The position numbers were made by a program, and so were the translations under genes. Below, piece by piece: positions 11,881-22,405 of a DNA stretch of 64,000 nt. Location of the stretch: assembly GCA_020466095.1 (NCBI GenBank), contig CM035806.1, positions 131,884,422 to 131,948,421 on the forward strand, read 5' to 3'. Under the pieces are notes generated by a model that saw only the letters and a list, made by a program, of their open reading frames with translations, made no database searches and was not told the origin of the DNA. Position 1 is the stretch's first letter, and every line of letters begins with the position of its first letter. Source of the DNA: Chlorops oryzae. Taxonomy: Eukaryota > Arthropoda > Insecta > Diptera > Chloropidae.

Positions 11881-12311
11881 GGGGGGTGGAGGGTGGGGTC
11901 GCAAATGCACCCCTGAGGAGTTACATGCAAAAAACTATATTTTGGTTTTTTCACTGGTGCTCCTCACTTACAGGCCGTAAATTCAAAATCACATGTGATA
12001 TGGAAAGCTTGGCGGTTTTCCGTTAACACTGCATACTACGATTTTAAATAATTCAACTCCATTTTCTCTGGTACTACCATCTAAGCCTAAGATAGTGTAA
12101 TTTTGGCTTTTAAAGTAATTTAATTCAAAAGAAATACGATCGAGCCCCTTTTTTTGTACTCTTTTCGAAAACTTTGAGTTTTTCTCTTCAATTTGATACC
12201 ATGGTTGCTAAAAAAAAGTTTCACAATCAATGCAAAACTAAGGTTTGAAAATAATTATTTTGTATTTTTGACTCCCAGAAAAGTTATTTTAATCAAATTT
12301 ATTGAGCACAC
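11881..12311. other. Unclassified intergenic segment between two family B copies
   Basis: It begins with a G-rich stretch (GGGGGGTGGAGGGTGGGG) and otherwise shows nothing recognisable. Confidence 0.4.
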
Positions 12312-12969
12312 TTCTAGGCACACTCTGTGTCGAGGGTATATTGCGTTTGTGTGGTTGTGTGTAACACCCAGAGCCAGACGAGATAGAAAATACAAAATAT
12401 ATATAGTACCTCCAGTACTAGGGTCTATTACGAAAATCACAAAAACTGCTCTAAAATCGAAGTTTTTCAAGATAAATTGATGAAATTTGATATTTGAACA
12501 TGTTTAAAGGCAAGTAATGTGATTTCCAAAAACTGGAAAAGTGGGCGTGGCAGAGAGGCACTTTTCGAAATTCGATTGAGACTTGAACGAAATTCGGCAC
12601 TTTTGCTGCCTTTGTAGCCAAAAACATCCTCCCAAAAAATTTCCTTGATCGGTCCATTATTAAGGGTTCCTCCAGTACTAGGGTCTGTCAGAAAAATCTC
12701 AAAACTGACCCAAAATCTGACTTTTTCTAGATATTTCAATGAAATTTCGAATTTGCGCGTATGTTTAAGCCTCAGATTAGAATTCCAAAAAATTTGAAAA
12801 TTCGGCGTGGCAAAGGGGCGGTTTTCATAAAGAAATTAAACAAAAGTCGGTATATGGGGCCCCTTATGGCCTTAAACACCTCTTGATATTAGAAATTATT
12901 TTAAGATGTGTGTCTGTCTCGGGTATTCAATTGTCAGGGTCCCCTGACTATAACACCCTTTCTTGTTTG
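12312..12969 (+). mobile_element. DINE-1-like Helentron, family B, internally deleted
   Basis: The head (CACACTCTGTGTCGAGGGTAT) is at about 12319 and the tail hairpin plus CTTGTTT ends at 12969. The protosatellite and adjacent segment present in the 38.4 kb copy are missing: the head jumps directly to ACCTCCAGTACTAGGG. Confidence 0.8.
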
Positions 12970-13134
12970 AATTGGGGACACTTTTCACAATGCAAAATTA
13001 CCCCAAAAAAATTGGGGCCTTTTTGGATCGTTAATTTTTAAAATTCCAGAACGGCCATTTTATTTTCTATGTTAGTTTGGGGCCATTTTTCATTTCGATT
13101 AAAAAAAACCTCTTTTTGTTTTTGTGGCCTTTTT

Positions 13135-13744
13135 ATACCCAGCGTAAGCAGGGTATATTAGTTTTGTGCGAATCTTGTAACAGCCAGAACTAAGCTCCGT
13201 AGATATAGACATATATTTATATATTCTTGATCAGGATCAAAAACTGAATCGATGTAGACATGTCCGTCTGTCCGTCTGTGTTCGAATCTCCTCCGAAACG
13301 GCTGGACTACCCAATTCGCAATTTGGCACACAGGTATATCGCGATTCGAGTATGATCCCAAGTAAAAATGGGAGACATCCGGTCACTGCCACGCCCACAA
13401 ATGAATTTAATGTGTTTTTAGTAAAATGCTTGTAAATTGCGAACTACTCAACAAATTTCATTGATATTTGGTGTACTGGTAAACTACTAAAAGGGACATA
13501 TCCTGGAAAAAAATGGACGTCGCCCTCCTCGAGCCACGCCCACAAATAAGTCCACAAATAAGGGTTTATCGTAACTTGTGAATTAAAAGGTGTAGAAGCT
13601 TTAAATTCGCAAAATAGGTTGACCAAGGTGAACGAACTGCCACGCCCACAAATGGAGATTTTTCGTAACATAGTGCGCCAATAATGTCGGGGTGCTGGGT
13701 ATTTCAAAGTCGGGCTTGACCGACTTTAGCTTTCTTACTTGTTT
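13135..13744 (+). mobile_element. DINE-1-like Helentron, family A
   Basis: Head hairpin TATACCC...GGGTATA at 13135; protosatellite TGTCCGTCTGTCCGTCTGTG near 13260; several CCACGCCCACAAAT blocks; inverted subterminal GCTGGGTATTTC; tail hairpin AAAGTCGG...CCGACTTT; end CTTACTTGTTT. It interrupts a sequence that continues on both sides (TTTGGGGCCATTTTTC before, TTTGGGGCCATTTTGC after). Confidence 0.85.
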
Positions 13745-13794
13745 CATTTTTAGTTTGGGGCCATTTTGCATTGGGGCCATTTTTCAGGGAGCCG

Positions 13795-14030
13795 GTTTCA
13801 TAAGACAAATAGGTTTCGGAGATTCGAACCTTCGGGAGGTCATGCAGGGAAATATCAGACTCTGAGATTGGTGGTGCTTGTGTATTAGCAGCGTTCCATT
13901 TTAACTGATTGGCGCAGGACCATTTATATATTCTATCTACATCTTCATTCAGTCTACAAACGAGATCCTTTACTAGTCCAATCAGTCTATACAGATACAC
14001 TTGGGCATCATTTGCGTATATGTGATTGGC
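13795..14030 (-). pseudogene. Non-LTR retrotransposon reverse-transcriptase fragment (jockey type)
   Basis: Minus-strand translation from about 14024 reads IYANDAQVYL, then VCRLNEDVDRIYKW, CANQLKWNAANTQA and LHDLPKVRI. This matches the region around and after the catalytic YADD box of jockey/CR1-type reverse transcriptases. The box itself reads YAND (14018-14007), so a metal-binding Asp is lost. An in-frame stop lies just upstream at about 14034, and there is no 5' domain. It is a dead fragment of roughly 75 codons, with no link to neighbouring genes. The assignment rests on recognised motifs, not a search. Confidence 0.75.
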
Positions 14031-14149
14031 CTACTAGTAGGCTGGTTTGATTTCGAAAATTTTTTCAAAATTTCTTCATTACATGCAAAGAAACGTCCAT
14101 GCCGAATTTCATGCTAACATCAGACTAACCTCTTAATGTTATACCTTAC

Positions 14150-14345
14150 GATTCCTGTGACCACAGCTAGTGCTGAACGATCATTGCCGAAACTGAAATT
14201 CATGAAAACCACATTAAGAAACTCTATAGGATAACATAGAATAAGTACGTTACCTAGATATTCATCCTATTGAAAACTCTATGGCCCGATCTGTAAACTA
14301 AAATGATGTTAAAGATGCTTCTACGGAACAAAAAGGTGAAGGAAG
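14150..14345 (+). pseudogene. Degenerate hAT transposase C-terminal fragment
   Basis: From 14151 the plus strand reads IPVTTASAERSLPKLKFMKT then LRNSIG and a stop. In shifted frames, IENSMARSVN, a stop and NDVKDAS follow. This order (TASAERSFSKLK-like core, then IEN...A..., then a D-V-K tail) is typical of the hAT family dimerisation region. At least one frameshift and two stops make it a pseudogene. It is distinct in sequence from the hAT remnant at 59.4 kb. Confidence 0.65.
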
Positions 14346-15440
14346 CTTGTTGACTACTTCTTGTAATAATTTTTATCCGCCAAAGGTATGATGGGGATTT
14401 CTTGCATTATCCTGATTTTAATAAACGCTTTCATTTTCAGCCAATTCGTTTGGATTTATATGCTAACCATTTTGGTTTATTTCTTACACCAACACTTTTC
14501 GGAGTGTAATGCTCACTCCTAGGGACATGCCTAACTCATCATCATGAATTTTCCATGTCGATTTGCTATTTCTGAGTGTTCTTTTGCAGAGCTTGGAGGC
14601 AATGAGTCGAGTGCTTATTCTTTTTCGATGTTATTGTTCCGCATTCCTGACACAGTCCTCCATGTAAAGAATCTACCAGGTTGCAACTCCATTCACTCCA
14701 TCAGCCGGTCTGTCACTTGGTGTCAACCTGTTTCTTTTATATATATAATTCTTTAAAACAAAAATTAAATAAAGAAATAAGAAAACTTGTCGCTGGGAGC
14801 TAAAAAAGGCTTAAACTTTAAAGCCGCTCTTCAGCTTTTTGTTCAACCTTGAACTCGTAAAATGATAAAACCAATGAATTTTTTTATTATTTACAAACTT
14901 CCAAAGCTTATTGCTTTTTTCTCTCTCTCTCTCTCTTTCTTTCTCCCTCTCTCAATCTCTCTCTTTCTCCCACACACTCTCTCTTTCGCACTCTCGACGT
15001 CTCTGTCGCTCTTCTATTCCGTCGCTCGTTTACTCATTCAATGTTAGGGCAGAAATCGAAGTTGTGCATTTCCAACACATTCCCACGTTGAAAGGTTAAC
15101 CACGCTACCACGTGCATCGTTGGCCAAGGTGCACCGCTACACATCATTATGTTCTCTCTGAAGACGGTGAATCAATAAAACATGTGAATAATGAATATTT
15201 CGGTCGACATTAATATATTTTTTTTACATATGGAAATAGATATGTATGTATGGTAACTTAATTAAAATTGTTCATCGATAGCAATGACATTGCGACTACT
15301 GTTTCTCAGACTCTCTTATCTGCCTATCCGCTTACCTTTGATTAATCCAACTTTCCGACTGTTCCCAAACATAATCAAATTTTGCAGATTTTTGTATGTT
15401 GCACCATTCTTGTGATTGTTTTGGTCTTTCAATATATTTT
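14346..15440. other. Intergenic, CT-rich run only
   Basis: A TCTCTC-rich pyrimidine stretch lies at about 14920-15010. No gene or transposon was recognised in the rest. Confidence 0.5.
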
Positions 15441-16006
15441 TATAGCAGCGTAAGCAGGGTATATTAGTTTTGTGCAAATGTTGTAACAGCCAGAACTTAG
15501 ATCCGTAGATATAGACATATATATATATTCTTGATCAGGATCGATTTAGACATGTCCGTCTGTCCGTCCGTCTGTGTTCGGTGTATCGGGATTCGAGTAT
15601 GATCCTAAGTAAAAATGGGAGACATCCGCCCACTGCCACGCCCACAAATGAATTTAATGTGTTTTCAGTAAAATGCTTGTAACTTGCGAACCACTCAACA
15701 CATTTCATTGATATTTGATATACTGGTAAACTACGAATATTGTCATATCCTGAAAAAATGGACGCCGTCCTCCTCGAGCCACGCCCACAAATAAGGGTTT
15801 ATCGTAACTTGTGAAGTAAAAGGCGTAGAAGCTTCAAATTCGCAACATAGGTTGACCAAGGCGAATGAAAGGTGTAGGAAAAAATTTATGTGGCCCGCCC
15901 ACTGCCACGCCCACAAATGGAGAGGCAAAACATAGTGCGCCAATAATGTCGGGATTCTGGGTATTTCAAAGTCGGGCTTGACCGACTTAAGCTTTCTTAC
16001 TTGTTT
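15441..16006 (+). mobile_element. DINE-1-like Helentron, family A, upstream of gene 2
   Basis: Head AGCGTAAGCAGGGTATATTAG, protosatellite GTCCGTCTGTCCGTCCGTCTG near 15552, CCACGCCCACAAA blocks, tail hairpin and CTTACTTGTTT ending at 16006. It ends about 295 bases before the predicted start site of gene 2. Confidence 0.85.
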
Positions 16007-16268
16007 ACAATTTTGGTTTATTTGAATAATGAATTTTCTACCTCTCTCCTTCTCTCTCTCTCTCTCTCTCGCTCCTCTTGTCGCTGGTACAATGTAGCCC
16101 TTCATCGTTGCTCAACGTCCGAAGTGGAATTAGTTAGATGACCAAACGTTATACAAGATTAACGCGATAAATTTTGCAGGGGCAACAATGCGTGAGAGTC
16201 GGCCATTATAAAAGAGAGTTTGATGTCTTTTGTGCGTTTCTTGTGCTCTTGGCCTATGGTGGTCTAGG

Positions 16269-16307
16269 TATATATGTCGCTGTGCTTTCTGGAAACTATC
16301 ATTCGTC
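16269..16307 (+). promoter_or_regulatory. Core promoter of gene 2 (TATA box plus initiator)
   Basis: TATATAT is at 16269-16275 and the initiator TCATTCGTC at 16299-16307, with its A at 16301, 32 bases downstream. The 9-base initiator block is identical to that of gene 1. No ATG occurs between 16301 and the proposed start at 16389. A stronger-looking TATAAAAG at 16207-16214 is an alternative, but no initiator match is found about 30 bases after it. Confidence 0.6.
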
Positions 16308-16388
16308 GCACGAACGTCAATTAGACGAAACATCAAGAAACCTCTGCTCCTCTTCGAATATATAGCCATTTCGAATAAAGCTGACAAA

Positions 16389-16444
16389 ATGGTAAGTGCG
16401 AGATGACAGCTCCCGGATGTTGCTTCAACAATCGATAATTTTTC

Positions 16445-16493
<49 letters not shown>

Positions 16494-17793
16494 TATATAT
16501 ATTTTAATTCAGAAAACCATCGTTTTGACTGTGTTCAGCTTTGTTGTGGTTTCGTGTGATGTTTCCCATCTGGGCAATGGATATTCGTATGAGCAGCCCA
16601 ATCCGTCTTTTGATATTGACATACGCTTAGGTGATATCGGGTCATCACCTCCAGCGCAACATCAATACTCACAACCAGCCCCAGCACCTGCTCCAGCGCC
16701 AGTCCAACAGTACTCAGCACCAGCTCCAGTTCAACAGTACTCTGCGCCAGCGCCAGTTCAACAGTACTCAGCTCCAGCGCCAGTTCAACAGTACTCAGCT
16801 CCAGCGCCAGTTCAACAGTACTCTGCGCCAGCGCCAGCACCCCAACAAAGCTACCTCCCTCCAGCACCAGTTCAACAATACTCAGCACCAGCTCCAATCC
16901 AACAATACTCGGCACCAGCTCCAGTTCAACAGTACTCTGCGCCAGCGCCAGTTCAACAGTACTCAGCTCCAGCGCCAGTTCAACAGTATTCGGCTCCAGC
17001 GCCAGTTCAACAGTACTCTGCACCTGCTCCAGTTCAACAGTACTCTGCGCCAGCGCCAGTTCAACAGTACTCTGCGCCAGCGCCAGCTCCCCAACGAAGC
17101 TACCTCCCTCCAGCACCAGCTCCAGTCCAACAATACTCAGCACCAGCTCCAGTCCAACAATACTCAGCACCAGCTCCAGTTCAACAGTACTCGGCACCAG
17201 CTCCAGTCCAACAGTACTCGGCGCCAGCACCTGCACCAGTCCAACAATATTCAGCACCAGCCCCTGCACCAGCCCCAGTTGAACAATATTCAGAAGATGA
17301 ACCATCTTATGATATTGATATACGTTTAGGTGACATCGGGCCATCATCTCCAGCGCAACAACAATACTCACAACCAGCACCAGCTCCAGTTCAACAGTAC
17401 TCGGCGCCTGCACCAGTTCAACAGTACTCAGCACCTGCTCCAGCACCAGTTCAACAATATTCGGCGCCCGCACCAGTTCAACAGTACTCACAACCAGCCC
17501 CAGCACCTCAACCAGTTCAACAGTACTCAGCACCGGCTTCAGTTCAACAGTACTCGGCGCCTGCACCAGCACCAGCGCCATCAAGTGAGTACTTGCCACC
17601 AGCTTCAGAGCCTGTCAATGAATACGTGCCACCACCCAGCCCAGTTCAATCAGCTGTCGCGTCATTGCCTTTAGCACCACACGGTTCATCATACGCTCCA
17701 CATGCAACAGGGTCCGTTCACACCGGATCCTCCGGCGGTGGCAACGGCTATCACTATAACGTGCCATCAAAACTCTTTCGTTTCTTCTATTGA
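16389..17793 (+). CDS. Gene 2: secreted Ala/Pro/Gln/Tyr-rich repeat protein with GYR motifs
   Basis: Spliced CDS: exon 1 is the ATG at 16389-16391, followed by donor GTAAGT; the intron is 16392-16512 (121 bases, ending AATTCAG); exon 2 is 16513-17793, TGA at 17791. It encodes 427 aa. The signal peptide is about residues 1-16 (KTIVLTVFSFVVVSC), followed by DVSHL as in gene 1 and by GYSYEQP. Most of the protein is a tandem array of about 25 blocks of the form PAPVQQYSA, broken by QQSYLPPAP, QRSYLPPAP and EYLPPAS (YLP type). A module DIDIRLGDIG followed by a QYSQPAP block occurs twice, once near each end of the main array. The C-terminus has GYHYNVP and ends KLFRFFY. Seen: splice sites, repeats and motifs. 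Inferred: a secreted fibrous or cuticular protein paralogous to gene 1; the regularly spaced tyrosines could support dityrosine linkage. It is compositionally low-complexity, so homology beyond the family is hard to judge. Confidence 0.87.
16447..16502 (+). repeat. (TA)n microsatellite in the gene 2 intron
   Basis: A nearly perfect TA run fills about 55 bases and ends about 10 bases before the acceptor AG at 16511-16512. It leaves only a short TTTTAATTC stretch where a pyrimidine tract would normally be. Confidence 0.9.
16676..17595 (+). repeat. Coding minisatellite of gene 2 (QQYSAPAPV-type units)
   Basis: In-frame tandem units of 24-27 bases encode PAPVQQYSA and close variants. Third-position changes (GCG, GCT, GCA for Ala; GTT, GTC for Val) separate the copies. 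The array is interrupted by YLPP blocks and the second DIDIRLGDIG module. Confidence 0.9.
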
Positions 17794-17876
17794 AATCGCA
17801 TCACGAAGCTCGCTTGGTTAAATTAACTAAGCTTTCTCTTTAATATTTCCTTCGAAGCTGTTGTTAAATTTTTAAG

Positions 17877-17882
17877 ATTAAA
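17877..17882 (+). terminator. Possible polyadenylation signal of gene 2
   Basis: ATTAAA lies 84 bases after the stop codon. It is the best signal seen close downstream. Confidence 0.4.
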
Positions 17883-17893
17883 CATTAAGAAAG

Positions 17894-19090
17894 TGAAACC
17901 TGTTGATGCTTCTCTCTGGATGGTTGGATCCTTCTCACAGTGTCGGCCGCTTTAAGCATAGCGGTCAGTAGAGTTCAGCGCAAGCAATTTGACCTTAGTA
18001 GAATCCAAGATTGAGTTTTTTAAACAATACTTTTTTCCACAAATTTCAAAGCATATTTTCAGGAGACTTTTCCTGAAGGTATGCTTTAAAAATTTTCTCC
18101 CGAGCTTTTTTAGCCAAGCAGGATCGTTTTCCGTCCCTCAATGAATTCTTTTTTGCCTTCTTATCTCTTTCCACTGAAAATCATCGGCTTCTCCATGCAA
18201 TCATTCACAAATTGATGTCATCACAGCTGTTATTGTGACACCTCGCACTGGGACCTAAGGAAGATAAATGCGCTCAAACATTAAAGCCATGTGTCGACTA
18301 TGGAATGTTTTAGGCAAAGAGTACAGTGTAGTATGTAGGAACTCTACCATTGTCGTGTACACTGTATACCATTTCTACAATTCTACAGCTCTACGTAAAG
18401 CTGCCGCACAGTGTCACGTGAGCGGAAAAAAATGCCAAAAATCGAGGTTCGAATTGTTAAAATAATTTTATGAATTTCGATAGATAATATTTATATTAAG
18501 AAAAATCAAAAATAATTATGTCAATATGTTTAGCCATTGCCCCACAGCATTCTGTCAAACTTTGAAGTTATGTAAATTGTTGTGTTTGAGTACAAAAACT
18601 TCAATATAATTACTTGTGCTTTAGTTGCTCTGTACTTGTGAGTTGTGATCCGATCATTAAGTTTAATATGTCAAATTAAAATATAAAATTATTGCTACTA
18701 GGTAACTTTTATTATTCTTAAGATTGTTTATAATACGTTAAATGTCATTGGTTTAAAGTAAACAATAGCAAATTGAACTAATTTCCAATAAAGTTTAATT
18801 TTTAAAATTGAATTACTAAAAAACCAAAATTTCTTTTTTTTAATTTTTATAAAATTTTGTTGCAATAAGTAAGTTGAATAATATATAAAAAGAAAGGCTA
18901 CCCCAAATTCCTCCATTCGTAATAAAAACGTTTTTGCTTTAGTGAACTCGGAGTTAAAAACTGTCGGTTTGTTTCACGCTTGGATAGCGGGTTCCCACAA
19001 AACAACAACAGAAGAGCAGAGCAAAATGTTTTCATTTGTCAAAAACACTACTCGACACTAAAGGGTCTGGCGGGTTAAGCAAAGGCATGT
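17894..19090. other. Intergenic downstream of gene 2
   Basis: A small hairpin (AGCATATTTTCAGGA and TTCCTGAAGGTATGCT) sits at 18050-18086. Nothing else was recognised. Confidence 0.45.
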
Positions 19091-19098
19091 GGCATCAT

Positions 19099-20602
19099 TA
19101 GGGTGCATATTTATTTGGCTAAAAAAAAGGATTTTGCCGCGAAAATTTGAAGGGCAGCCGCGAATAACGTTGCAAACGCCAATTTTTGAAAAACCGTTTT
19201 TTTTGCATATTCTCTTTGACATGCTTCTTTTACATTGCTCCAACAACAAATCATCCAAAATTTTGCACCTTAGATCGATCAAATCGCAATTAGAAAGAGT
19301 CAGTCAGTCGAAGAACGTTGTAAGTGCATAACAAAATGATGCGATCTGAATTATCAAATTTAATTGACAAGTGCCACCGAGGTACAAAACGAAAAGCTAA
19401 TGTCGAAAATTGGAAAGACAATAGAAGTAAAAGGTTAAGAAATAGTGGAAAAGCTTATATTTCAAGAAAAAATAAGAGTTTACCTGAAAAAAAACGTTCC
19501 TGACCAGGTAACATGGAATAACGTTTCAAGTGCACATAAAACTATGTTTCATTGAAGTTATAATTTTATAGGTTTGTGATTGTCGATGCTGCTTTTATTG
19601 TAAAAGATTTAGCATACAGCAAATTAGGGACCATTTTCATAAGTTCTACGAAAAAACTTACAATGAACAAATGGATTTTTTAAAAAGGATCTACTGGCAA
19701 TGGCATCATACTTGCCTGAGAGCTAGGCCGAGTTCTATAAATCGGTCTGCGTTTAAATTTAGCAATATCTTTGAAGTTTAGTTTTAAGTTCTTGAAAAGA
19801 ATTTTCGTTTCATACTGGATTTATGTTTTTGTTATATAGTTTTTTGTAATAAATTATTTTTAAATCTCTATGATGTATCCTTTATTTTAGACACAGAAGC
19901 TAATGGAAAAAAATTTCTTTGGAAGAAGTATTTTTTATCGAATAACGTTTCAAATGACATCGTACTCTCTGTTGCGAATCGTGGAATAACGTTTTAACAA
20001 GCAACGAGTTTTGGATATGAAACGTTCTTCCATTTTGAAATGATACAATATATCATTTACTAAACAAATATTATAATTACACAATTTTTTTTTTACTAAA
20101 ATGGTTTTTTAAACTAAATACTTTGATAATAAATTAAAAAAAAAAAATACAGAAATTGTCTTCTTATTTTAAAACGTTTTTTGCGAATTGTGAACAATTT
20201 GAATTCTGTCACTTACAACGTTATTCGCGGCTGCCCTTCATTTTATATTTTCATTCTCGAACTTGTTCTTACTCATGTCCCCGTGAGTACGTACACCAAA
20301 TTTCTTCAAGATAGCTCAACTCCTTCGATAAGATAACTGTATACAGACAGACGGACAGACAGACGGACATGTCTAAATCGAATCTCCTAGTGACGCTGAT
20401 CATTTCTATATATATTTTGTATAGTCTATCTCGACTAGTTCTGGGTGTTACACACAACCACACAAACGCAATATACCCTCGACACAGAGTGTGTCGGGTA
20501 TAAAAAGGAGTTTCGCGGGATTTCCCATCTATTCAGGGGGCGCGGGATTGGGGCTAATAAAAAAGGAGTATTCTGCGAAAAAAAGGATAGATACGCACCC
20601 TA
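19099..20602. mobile_element. 1.5 kb TIR transposon with 8-base target duplication, non-coding
   Basis: The ends are TAGGGTGCATA (19099) and TACGCACCCTA (ending 20602). GGCATCAT is duplicated exactly at 19091-19098 and 20603-20610. An inner inverted pair GAAGGGCAGCCGCGAATAACG lies at about 19150 and 20215-20240. The motif (G)GAATAACGTTTC recurs inside in both orientations (about 19517, 19943, 19982). TIR start YARNG and 8-base duplication fit hAT, but P-type is possible. No transposase frame. A family B Helentron is nested near its right end. Confidence 0.8.
20252..20502 (-). mobile_element. DINE-1-like Helentron, family B, 5' fragment nested in the 19.1-20.6 kb element
   Basis: Minus-strand head CGACACAGAGTGTGTCGGGTA (about 20481-20502), protosatellite GACAGACAGACGGACATG, and the following TCTCGAACTTG block. 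The 3' half is absent. Confidence 0.8.
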
Positions 20603-20610
20603 GGCATCAT

Positions 20611-21368
20611 GAAAGGAATTTTTAAATTTTGTTGATTTTTCGATAGGTGCCATCTAAAAACACTGTGGAGACTACTTTTTAGATTTTTATTTTGAACGGT
20701 CCTTGAAATATCCTTGAAAATCCTTTTTTAATAAGCCTTTTTTCAAAATTTTATATCGCAAAAACTAATTAAGATAAGAAGATAAAACAAACGTTTGCCG
20801 ATTGTTAATATAACAGGAAATACCAAAAAAAAATTTTTAATTTTACACTGAGAAAATTTTTTCCACAAAACTAAAAAGAAAATTTTAACAATTTTTTCAG
20901 TGTATTCCCAGTTTGACGTCGCTCTACAAGTTTTTTTTAAAAAATACCTCTAAATAATTGCTTTCATTTAAAAATAAATTTCGTTCAAATTAAATGGCGC
21001 AACACTGAGATATTCAAAAAATTACAAGTGCACATAGATGCTCTAGTACTAATATCCAGTACAAATGTGCGAAAATGATACAAAACACATTACATATACG
21101 GCATGTTTTTAAAAATTTTATATCTCCAGAAATAATTAAGATAAAAAGATGAAACTAACGGTGACTTATTGTCAATAGAACAAGGTATTTTTTTAAAATA
21201 TTCAAAAGGTTTTACGAAAACTGAAATACACTGAAAAAAAAGCAATCGGCCAACGTTTGTTTCATCTTGATTTCAAACCCATATAATTTCCGAAAAAGAT
21301 CCGGTATTCAAGTTCAGGCTATCTTAAGTAAAAGAGGGGATTTCTAAGAGCATTTCAAAACAAACAAA
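20611..21368. repeat. Dispersed repeat segment with small palindrome
   Basis: Two related blocks, about 20745-20830 and 21110-21200, share AATTAAGATAA-AAGAT-AAAC and reappear inverted at about 56540. A 58-base palindrome with ACACTGAGAAAATTTTTTCC (from 20846) and a mirrored end at 20903 is flanked by TA. The block at 21270-21325 is inverted relative to 22505-22575, on the other side of the Helentron. Confidence 0.55.
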
Positions 21369-22405
21369 AAACAAGTAAGAAAGCTAAAGTCGGTCAAGCT
21401 TCCGACTTTGAAATACCCAGCGTCCCGACATTATGAGCGCACTATGTTTTGCTTCTCTATTTGTGGGCGTGGCAGTGGGAGGGCAACATAAATTATTTCT
21501 GTACACCTTTCATTCGCCTTGGTGAACCTATGTTGCGAATTCGAAGCTTCTACGCCTTTTACTTCGGAAGTTACGAAAAATCTTCATTTTTGGGCGTGGC
21601 AGTGGGCGGGCCATAAAAAAAATTTTCCTACACCTTTCATTCGCCTTGGTGATCCTATGTTGCGAATTTGAAGCTTCTACGCCTTTTACTTCGGAAGTTA
21701 CGAAAAATCTTTATTTGTGGGCGTGGCAGTGGGCGGGCCACAAAAATTTTTTCCTACACCTTTCATTCGCCTTGGTGAGCCTATGTTGCGAATTCGGAGC
21801 TTCTACGGCTTTTACTTCGGAAGTTACGAAAAATCTTCATTTTTGGGCGTGGCAGTGGGCGGGCCATAAAAAAAATTTTCTTACACCTTTCATTCGCCTT
21901 GGTGAACCTATGTTGCGAATTTGAAGCTTCTACGCCTTTTACTTCACAAGTTACGATAAGCCCTTAATTTTGGGCTTATTTGTGGGCGTGGCTTGAGGTG
22001 GGCGGCGTCCATTTTTTGCCAGGATATGTCCCTTTTCGTAGTTTACCAGTACACCAAATATCAATGGAATGTGTTGAGTGGTTCGCAAGTTACAAGCATT
22101 TTACTGAAAACACATTATATACATTTGTGGGCGTGGCAGTGGGCGGATGTCTTCCATTTTTACTTAGGATCATACTCGGATCCCGATATACCTGTGTGCC
22201 AAATTTCGACTTGATTGGTCCAGCCGTTTCGGAGGAGATCCGACCACGGACGGACGGACAGACGGACAGACGGACAGACATGTCTAAATCGATTCAGTTT
22301 TTGATCCTGATCATTTCTATATACATTTTTCTATATCTCCGGAGCTTAATTCTCCCTGTTACAAGATTTGCACAAAACTAATATACCCCGCTTACGCTGG
22401 GTATA
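21369..22405 (-). mobile_element. DINE-1-like Helentron, family A, with 127-base tandem expansion
   Basis: Minus-strand copy from head GTATA (22405) to tail AACAAGTAAGAAAGC (21369). It is 1037 bases against about 610 for the 13.1 kb copy. The extra length is a tandem array: GGGCGTGGC(AGTGGG) recurs at 21465, 21592, 21719 and 21845, a period of 126-127 bases. The protosatellite is at about 22250-22280. Confidence 0.88.

Noticed and set aside
16535..17599. 354-codon open frame antisense to gene 2
   Set aside because: Shadow of the coding minisatellite of gene 2; the sense strand has signal peptide, splice sites and motifs.
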